Source of the DNA: Candidatus Sacchlamyda saccharinae
Lineage (GTDB): Bacteria; Chlamydiota; Chlamydiia; Chlamydiales; Rhabdochlamydiaceae
Length of the DNA: 64,000 nt
Reading direction: 5' to 3'
Assembly: GCA_030408505.1 (NCBI GenBank)
Contig: JAUHQI010000004.1
Span: forward strand, 248,001 to 312,000
The notes beneath the pieces were generated by a model. The model ran no database searches. It was not told the origin of the DNA and was given only the letters and a program-made list of their open reading frames with translations. Shown in pieces: positions 16,337 to 23,400 of the stretch; the stretch's first letter is position 1, and every line of letters starts with the position of its first letter. The position numbers and the translations under genes are program-made.

Positions 16337-17599
16337 ATGTCAAAAAGGAAAATGAAAAAGCCCTGGAGCATCCTAATTGCTCTGGCACTAGCCGTCTTTG
16401 TCGGTGCTATCATCGATAAAGAAACGCGCATTTGGGGAATTTCCCCTTATCATGTATTTGATGTAGTGGGCACACTATTCATCAATGCCCTAACTTTGGT
16501 GGTTGTACCTCTCGTTTCTTCTTCCATCATTATAGGCGTGGCCAGAATTGCGAGTGAATCTCAATTTGGCAGGCTAGGACTGCGTACCTTTTTTTACTTT
16601 TTCCTGACAAATTTCGTGGGCATTTTAATTGGGTTTTCCATTGTCTCTTTATTTTCGCCAGGAAGTGGTATCAGCATATCAAACGTGCTCGCTTCTGATA
16701 GCATACAAACTGCAAACACGGGTCTCTTTTCCGATCTCATCCTCGAAATCATCCCCTCCAACATCTTGGCTGCATTTGCTAAAGGCAATATGCTTGGCCT
16801 TATTTTCTTTAGCCTTCTGTTTGGATATGCCATCACTCAAATACAGAAAAAATATCTGCAAACCCATATGCAGATGTGGAAAGGGGTATTTGAAGCGATG
16901 ATCCGTATCACGCATGCCATTATGGTTTTGCTCCCGGTTGGAGTTTTTTGTTTGGCTGCAAAAATCTTTGCTGAAGCGGGCCTAGAAACTCTCAAACCTC
17001 TGGGGAATTTTGTGTGGGTTACCCTCTTAGGGTTTGCTCTCTTTGCTTTTGGCTTTATCCCCCTCCTCCTTTCCGCCGTGGGAAAAGTATCTATCCGCAA
17101 CTACTTCAAAGCCATCTCACCTGCGATTGTGACAGCTTTTTCGACTGGTTCATCTTCTGCCACCTTGCCCATATCCTTAGAATGTATGGAAGTGCGTGCT
17201 GGAGTATCCAATCGGATCTGCTCACTCGTTATTCCCCTAGGGACATCCCTCAATCTTGCTGGTACAGCCCTATATAACACCATGGCCGTCTTATTTATCT
17301 CCCAGGTAAATGGCATAGACCTCACTCCTCTGAATCAAATAACACTTGTTATTGCAGCTCTTCTGGTCTCTTTTGGGGTCGCTTCCGTTCCGGGCGGAGG
17401 ACTTGTTGCAGCACTCACACTCCTCCGCATTTTAGGACTTCCAGCAGAAGGAATTGGGCTGGTCCTAGCTACCGACCGCATCCTTGATATGTTTAGATCA
17501 ACAGTAAATGTATGTAGTTACACCACCTGCAGCGTACTTGTAGCCAAAAGCGATGGCGAAGAAACGGTTCTTGCAAATAAAGAGGCCTTGCTGCGATAA
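16337..17599 (+). CDS. Dicarboxylate/amino acid:cation symporter (DAACS), copy 1
   Basis: A 420-residue SDF (GltP/GltPh-type) transporter with eight membrane helices and two re-entrant hairpins. The Ser-rich HP1 motif is seen as AFSTGSSSATLPISLECME. The helix-7 motif that is NMDGT in classical members is NLAGT here, followed by ALYN. Such proteins take up C4-dicarboxylates or acidic and neutral amino acids with Na+ or H+. The ATG at 16337 (MSKRKMKKPW) is the best start, since upstream codons overlap the divergent acnA region. The next gene, 11 bases on, is a paralogue. A broken piece of this gene's 3' region recurs near 20.1 kb. Confidence 0.88.
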   Translation: MSKRKMKKPWSILIALALAVFVGAIIDKETRIWGISPYHVFDVVGTLFINALTLVVVPLVSSSIIIGVARIASESQFGRLGLRTFFYFFLTNFVGILIGFSIVSLFSPGSGISISNVLASDSIQTANTGLFSDLILEIIPSNILAAFAKGNMLGLIFFSLLFGYAITQIQKKYLQTHMQMWKGVFEAMIRITHAIMVLLPVGVFCLAAKIFAEAGLETLKPLGNFVWVTLLGFALFAFGFIPLLLSAVGKVSIRNYFKAISPAIVTAFSTGSSSATLPISLECMEVRAGVSNRICSLVIPLGTSLNLAGTALYNTMAVLFISQVNGIDLTPLNQITLVIAALLVSFGVASVPGGGLVAALTLLRILGLPAEGIGLVLATDRILDMFRSTVNVCSYTTCSVLVAKSDGEETVLANKEALLR

Positions 17600-17610
17600 C
17601 GGACGAAGTT

Positions 17611-18894
17611 ATGACTCAGAAGAAACGAAAAAAGCCATGGGCAGTATTCATCGCAATCGCCCTAGCCATATTCATCGGAGACTGGACAGGAAAAGAAGCG
17701 GGGCTTTTTGGCGTCTCTTTTTATTCGATCTACGATATCGTCGGAAAACTCTTTATCAACTCCCTGACCTTGATCATCGTCCCCCTTGTCTCTTCCTCTA
17801 TTATTACTGGCGTTGCACGTATTGGCGGAGATGGCCAATTTGGCCGAATAGGGCTCAAAACATTTAGTTTCTATTTTCTAACGAAAATCATCGCTATCAT
17901 CATCGGGATAGTAATCATCAATCTGATCCATCCTGGGACAGCGAACATTGGCACAGCCTCTAGTCTCATTTCCACAAAAGAAATAGCGATCAACCCTGAA
18001 GCGGTATCAGCTAGTGGTGCTTTTGTAAAAATGCTCGAAGACCTCATTCCCCCCAACGTCCTCGATGCCTTTGCCAAAGGCAATATGCTCGGCCTGATCT
18101 TCTTTAGCATCATCTTCGGCTATGCGATTACCCACATCTCGAAAAAGGCTGCAGAAACCCACATGAACTTTTGGTCTGGGATCTTCGAGGCAACGATCAA
18201 CATCACCCACTACATTATGAAGGTGCTCCCCATTGGGGTCTTTTGCCTTGTTGCAAAAGTATTTGCTGAAACAGGCCTTTCCTCCCTCAGAAGCGTTGGC
18301 CTCTTTTTCTTTACCGTACTACTCGGCTTAGCTATCTTCGTCCTTATTGCGCTACCCCTTCTACTCAAGTTTGTTGCCAAGGTCAACCCATGGAACCAGT
18401 TCCGAGCCATGGCCCCCGCCCTCATAACTGCCTTCTCCACCAGCTCCTCCTCAGCAGCTCTCCCCATCACCCTCGAATGTATGGAAAAAAGAGCCGGCAT
18501 CTCCAACCGGATCTGTTCCCTTGTCATCCCCCTCGGCACCTCAATCAACCTCACCGGTTCAGCCCTCTATGAAGGGATGGCCGCCCTCTACGTGGCCCAG
18601 AGCTTTGGCCTCGAGCTCTCAATCGGCTCCCAGTTCCTCTTCACATTCATTACCCTCATCACCTCCATCGGGATCGCAAGCATTCCCAGCGGCAGTCTGA
18701 TCATCATTATGATCATCCTCCGTTTCTGGGGGTTACCAGCCGAAGGGATCGGCCTCTTCTTAGCTGTTGATAGAATTCTAGACATGTTCCGCTCGGTGAC
18801 CAACCTCTTTGCCGACGGCTGCTGCGCCGTCTTCGTCGCAAAAAGCGAAGGCGAAACAAACATCCTCACAAAGAAAGAGTTTGAGCCCATCTAG
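17611..18894 (+). CDS. Dicarboxylate/amino acid:cation symporter (DAACS), copy 2
   Basis: A 427-residue paralogue of the preceding transporter, sharing most motifs (LFINSLTLIIVPLVSSSI, FAKGNMLGLIFFSIIFGYAI). HP1 reads AFSTSSSSAALPITLECMEK, and the helix-7 motif is NLTGSALYEG, again without the usual Asp of NMDGT. The tandem copies arose by gene duplication and probably differ in substrate. The 3' end overlaps the convergent aroDE by 29 bases. The last 245 or so bases have a second, degenerate copy at 20181-20425. Confidence 0.88.
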   Translation: MTQKKRKKPWAVFIAIALAIFIGDWTGKEAGLFGVSFYSIYDIVGKLFINSLTLIIVPLVSSSIITGVARIGGDGQFGRIGLKTFSFYFLTKIIAIIIGIVIINLIHPGTANIGTASSLISTKEIAINPEAVSASGAFVKMLEDLIPPNVLDAFAKGNMLGLIFFSIIFGYAITHISKKAAETHMNFWSGIFEATINITHYIMKVLPIGVFCLVAKVFAETGLSSLRSVGLFFFTVLLGLAIFVLIALPLLLKFVAKVNPWNQFRAMAPALITAFSTSSSSAALPITLECMEKRAGISNRICSLVIPLGTSINLTGSALYEGMAALYVAQSFGLELSIGSQFLFTFITLITSIGIASIPSGSLIIIMIILRFWGLPAEGIGLFLAVDRILDMFRSVTNLFADGCCAVFVAKSEGETNILTKKEFEPI

Positions 18895-20035
18895 CAAACT
18901 GCCCCTGAGCTTGCCTCTCGAACATCTCCTGCCCGTAAACGAGCTGACAGCCCAAAGCCTTGGCCCGGACCATCAATGGGGTATCGGTATGGGCAACATT
19001 GACATCCATCACAACTTTGCGCGGTTGCAAGGCCTCGATATCGATCGGGCATGCTACCGGAGTGGTATTGATGAGAATGTCATAGGGAGGCACCTGATGG
19101 AGATTGCCAAATCTGCGACTTAAAAAAGTAACGCTAGCTCCTCGCTTTTGCGACTCAAAGGCCAAGGCCTTGGCAGTCCCACCAGCACCTAAAATCACAC
19201 AATGTTTACCTTGGACTTTGCTTTTAGACTCAATGGCATCTAGCGCAGCTGGTGCGTCGGTATTCGAGCCATATGTCTTCTCTTCAAAAGCGATCGTATT
19301 GATCGCCCCCACGTCATCACCCTCTACCTCATCTATAAAAGGAAAAACCTTTTCCTTAAATGGGATCGTCACGCTGAGTCCAGAGATGCCAAGTTCTCTA
19401 GCTAGTCCAAAAAACAAAGGGAGCTCCTCTTCATCAAGGAGCATCCGGACATAGACCGCGTCGATCTCATTGTCTCGATAGTAGGCATTGTGAGTCTTGT
19501 GGCTGGGACTTTGTTTGATGGGATTACCGATCAGCCCATAGATTTTGGTGGTGGGAGTTAGCCTATGGAAGTGGTAGGTCTTAACGAGTTCCTCTGCTTG
19601 CAATTGCCCTGGTGCTGCCTCTTTTCCAAGTGCCGCAAAGGTAAACGGATTGCTGACAACAGGTCCTAGGATGCGGGTGATTTGACCCAGCTCACCCATG
19701 CAAATGCCTGTAACATCGGGTCTGTTTTTGACAAAACAGAGCATTCTAAGGGCGTCTGTTGTTTTGTTGGCCATGGTACAGATCTTGTAGAAATCGGCCT
19801 TGGGCAAGGCGTCTAGTATTGATTCGAGATCGCCTGGGGTCTCGTTGAAGTTGTGGTAAGTAGAAAGGGTTTGTCCATTTGAGAGGGTCGACTGGCCGTC
19901 TTTTGTCGTTATGACAAAACCTTTTGCCTTAACTTGGTTTGTAAGCAGCTCCACGCCATCACAGTACTTTTCTGCTAATTTGAGTTGATCTTTAGCTGTT
20001 TCTAAATCTGGACCTGTGATACAACCGATGAGCAT
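18866..20035 (-). CDS. aroDE: AroDE: shikimate dehydrogenase with a shortened dehydroquinase domain
   Basis: 389 residues, against roughly 480 for the chlamydial AroDE fusion. The C-terminal shikimate dehydrogenase is intact: GNPIKQSPSHKTHN, K227 in SVTIPFKEKV, D260 in GSNTDAP and the NADP loop LGAGGTAKAL. The N-terminal type I dehydroquinase keeps H61 (TYHNFNETP), the Schiff-base K84 (DFYKICTMA) and R121 (MGELGQITRILG). However, ELR has become ELL, and about 50 residues between this strand and the His strand, including the conserved Glu strand, are missing. Loss of dehydroquinase activity is therefore possible. The gene starts 18 bases from an aroB stub. Confidence 0.85.
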   Translation of the reverse strand: MLIGCITGPDLETAKDQLKLAEKYCDGVELLTNQVKAKGFVITTKDGQSTLSNGQTLSTYHNFNETPGDLESILDALPKADFYKICTMANKTTDALRMLCFVKNRPDVTGICMGELGQITRILGPVVSNPFTFAALGKEAAPGQLQAEELVKTYHFHRLTPTTKIYGLIGNPIKQSPSHKTHNAYYRDNEIDAVYVRMLLDEEELPLFFGLARELGISGLSVTIPFKEKVFPFIDEVEGDDVGAINTIAFEEKTYGSNTDAPAALDAIESKSKVQGKHCVILGAGGTAKALAFESQKRGASVTFLSRRFGNLHQVPPYDILINTTPVACPIDIEALQPRKVVMDVNVAHTDTPLMVRAKALGCQLVYGQEMFERQAQGQFARWAQTLSL

Positions 20036-20071
20036 ACTAACATTCTAGTTTTGATGGAAAAAGAACTCAAA
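19956..20071. repeat. Duplicated aroDE/aroB start region, copy A
   Basis: This 116-base stretch (aroDE codons 1-27, the 18-base intergenic spacer and the first aroB codons) recurs at 26384-26499 in the same orientation. Reading the two side by side I count only about 4-5 mismatches, two of them in aroDE codons 4-6. Beyond this tract the copies diverge quickly. Confidence 0.85.
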
Positions 20072-20077
20072 TGCTAA
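20054..20077 (+). pseudogene. aroB stub (7 codons)
   Basis: The frame MEKELKC followed by TAA begins exactly where aroB would start relative to aroDE. It matches the true aroB start at 26482 (MEQELKLK), then breaks into transporter sequence. It is the left border of the recombination scar. Confidence 0.75.
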
Positions 20078-20180
20078 GTTTTTTCGTTTTCTTTGGCGTC
20101 GCCTCTGTGCCTGGAGGAGGACTTGGGTTTGTATCTACGACTGACCGCATTTTTGATATGTTTGGATCCACCGTAACTCT
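20078..20180 (+). pseudogene. Remnant of DAACS symporter copy 1 (3' region)
   Basis: The + strand encodes pieces such as FFGVASVPGGGLGF and TDRIFDMFGSTV, which match SFGVASVPGGGLVAAL and TDRILDMFRSTV of the transporter at 16337-17599. About 70 bases between the two pieces are deleted. There is no start or full domain, so it cannot be functional. Confidence 0.8.
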
Positions 20181-20425
20181 TCACCTTCATCACCTCCATC
20201 GGGATCGCCAGCGTTCCCAGCGGCAGTCTGATCGTCATCATAATTATCCTTAGATTCTGGGAGCTTCCAGCCGAAGGGATCGGTCTTTTCCTTGCTGTTG
20301 ATAGAATTCTAGATATGTTCCGCTCGGTAACCAACCTTTTTGCCGACGGCTGCTGCTCCTTCTTCGTCGCAAAAAGTGAAGGCGAAACCAACATCATCAC
20401 GAAAAAAGAATTTGAACCTATTTAG
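20181..20425 (+). pseudogene. Remnant of DAACS symporter copy 2 (last ~80 codons)
   Basis: The + strand, ending at the TAG at 20423-20425, matches the last 245 bases of the gene at 17611-18894 closely (for example LFLAVDRILDMFRSVTNLF and KKEFEPI before the stop). It follows directly on the copy 1 remnant with everything between deleted. The 1902-codon gene ends inside it on the other strand, exactly as aroDE ends inside the intact transporter. Confidence 0.85.
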
Positions 20426-23400
20426 ATCGATAAGTGTTGATGCAGTTCTTAATCACTGCCAACCCAGCTGCAAATACAGCGAAAGAAGCAAAATATGATA
20501 TGGGGGTTTTCATTACTACGAAGGCATGCTTAGGGTGCTGGGCACAGAAGATTAGAGCTTCTGGAATTCCCACTTCTTTTTTAACAAGATTTTCGAACAA
20601 AATGGCCGCTTCACCTGGGTCAGTTGAACTCAGTTGCTGGGCTGCTTTTATGGCTTCGGGATAGCCATGCTCTTTTTTCATGAGAGCCATGAATAATCTC
20701 CCTGCTTTCCAAGGGTGGGTTGAGCTCAATTGGAGAGCAGCTTGTGCTGCTTCTTGATAGCCCTGGCCTTTTTCTATTAGATCGTAAAATATTATATATG
20801 CAGTCTCTGGACTAGTTGAGATCAGTTGCTTAGCTGCCTGTATTACTTCTTGAGTGCTTTGCCCTTTTTTCATGAGAGCCCTAAATAAGCTAATTGCACT
20901 AGGCAGATCAGTTGAGCTCATTTGCTGAGCTGCTTGTATTACTTCTTGATTGTTTTGGTCTTTTTCTATTAGAGCCAGGAATAAACTTTTTGCTAGCTGT
21001 GTGTCAACTGGGATCATTTGCAGAGCAGTTTCTGCTGCTTCTTGATAGCATTGCCCTTTTGCTATTAGCCCAAATAATAAAGAAAATGCTTCCGCTGGAT
21101 TCGTTGAAGCTAGTTTCTGGGCTGTGTTAATTGAAATTATTTGCAGAGCAGTTTCTGTTGCTTCTTGATTGCTTTGATCTTTTTTTATTTGATCCTTAGA
21201 TAAACAATTTGCTATTCGCGGATCGGTTGAAATCATTTGCTCAGCTACTTTTATGACGTCTTGATAACCTTGCCCTTTTTCTATTAGAGCTTCAAATAAA
21301 CGAATTGCTATTCGCGGATGGGTTGAAATCATTTGCTCAGCTAATTTTATGACTTCTTGATAGCCTTGCCCTTTTTGTATTAGTGCTTCAAATAAAAATA
21401 CTCCTCTCCATGGATGAGCTGAAATCAGTTGCTGGGCTGCTTTTATGGCTTCGGGATAGCCTTGCTCTTTTTCTATGAGAGCCATGAATAATCTCTTTGC
21501 ATCCACGAAATAATTATAATTGGTTGAGCTCAATTGCAGAACAGCTTGTGCTGCTTCTTGATAGCCCTGGCCTTTATCTATTAGTTTCATAAACATTCTA
21601 AATGCAGTCGATTGATCAGTTAAGCTTATTTCCTGAGCAAACTGTATTGCTTCGGGATAGCCTTGTCCGCGTTCCACAAGTTCCTCAAATATACGAAATG
21701 AATACCGTTTATCAGTTGAGCTCATTTCCTGAGCAAACTGTATTGCTTCAGGATAGCCCTGTTCATTTCGCACAAGAATCATGAATAATTGCTTTGCAGT
21801 CGTTGGATCACTTGAACTCAATTTCTTAGCAATCTGTACTGCTTCTTGATAGTACTGCCCTTGTTCCATTAGAACTTCGAAAAACTCATCGTAAAATCGC
21901 ACTGGTAGTAAATCAAATTTTTCAAAAATTAATCTGGAATCTACAATATCTATCAGCGATTGAAAAAATTTTTTATCATTACCATACGTAAGTAGGCACA
22001 GCCCATTATAAATTCCAGCTATCTTATCAAAATTTTTATCTGAAATATCCCACTTGAAATTCATGCCTGAATGATTAACAGCTGATTCTAGTAATGGTAC
22101 AACTCTGAGATTAGAAAGATATTTAAGCACTTTTTCTATAGAGAGCCATCGCGACCTTCCCAATCCTAAGAATTTCCCCTCAAATAGAACTGCCCCACTT
22201 TTTCCGTCATAAACTAAAGAATAGGTTCCGCTATGTAGATTTAAAGGAACGTTGTATTTCAGTACGATTTTATCAGCATCAACTTCTAATCCGATTCTTT
22301 TGATGGCGCCTATTCCACGTTCTTCTTCTATTCCAACTTCAAATTTTCCCGCTGCATCAACTAAGCTCTTAGGAACGGAGTCCTCAAGTGTGGATTGTGA
22401 GAGCATTTCATTTGAAAGCCACCCTATGACAGCCAAACCATTTTGATGAATAGTTGTCCAGGAGTCAGCTCTAGTTTTCGGCATGTGTTTTTCAAATGAA
22501 GCTTTTGAACCAAACATCGCTGCAGCAACACTAAAACCATCTGAAGGCCGGAGTTGGCTAGAATCATTATCTGGCCTGGTAGACAATACGTTTGAGATTG
22601 CAAGCAATTGTAATTCCATACGGTTAAAAGTATGTGGAGGAATTAATCGATCTGTGATCTCCCGCATATACTGAAAATATGGTAATAGCATTTGCTTGAA
22701 GAGTCTTTGCTTTTCTACCTCGGAGTGCTGAGAGCTTTTTAGCATCTCTTTGATTGCAAAGTCGTATGTTTGAAGAAAGTCTTTCCAAGCTTCTAAAGCA
22801 GTAAACTTAACCAGGGGAGAAGTAGTTTCCCAACTCTTGCGAGCTAAAAGAGGAGCAAAACTTTCCCCTTCTAACAAACGTTCTTTCTGTGCAAGAAGAA
22901 GCTCGAGACGCTTTTGAAATAAGTGTGGTTGAGCGAAGTCGACCAGCTGTGCTTGCAGGACCTGTACTTCTTTAGCTTCTTCCAAAATGGAGGAAATTTT
23001 TTCTAAATCTTTTTGAGGAAGAGATTCTAAAATCTTTTCGAATCGCGTGAGAGGGACTTTCTCTTCCCTATCGAAGAAGAGGGTCAAATAGACAGGTAAA
23101 ATATTGGCTTCTTTCAGAGACTGAATGATGTGTTTTAATCGAACAACTTGATTGGATGTGATTTTTTGCTCTTCTACTAAAGATTCTAGTTCAAGCAAAA
23201 AGCTTTGCCATTTCTCAAATACTTCGGGATGGGGACTTTCTGTTCCTACCATCAAAATATCAGCAAAATGGGCCGTATGGGAAAGTTGCCTTTGGTAAGC
23301 AGCCAGCGTCTCTGCTGCTGCAAAATTGGCCTGCATGCTTGCGACCGAGTGCTGTCCTAAACCAGTTCCAGGCTCCGATTGCTTAAACAGGAGGGTATCG

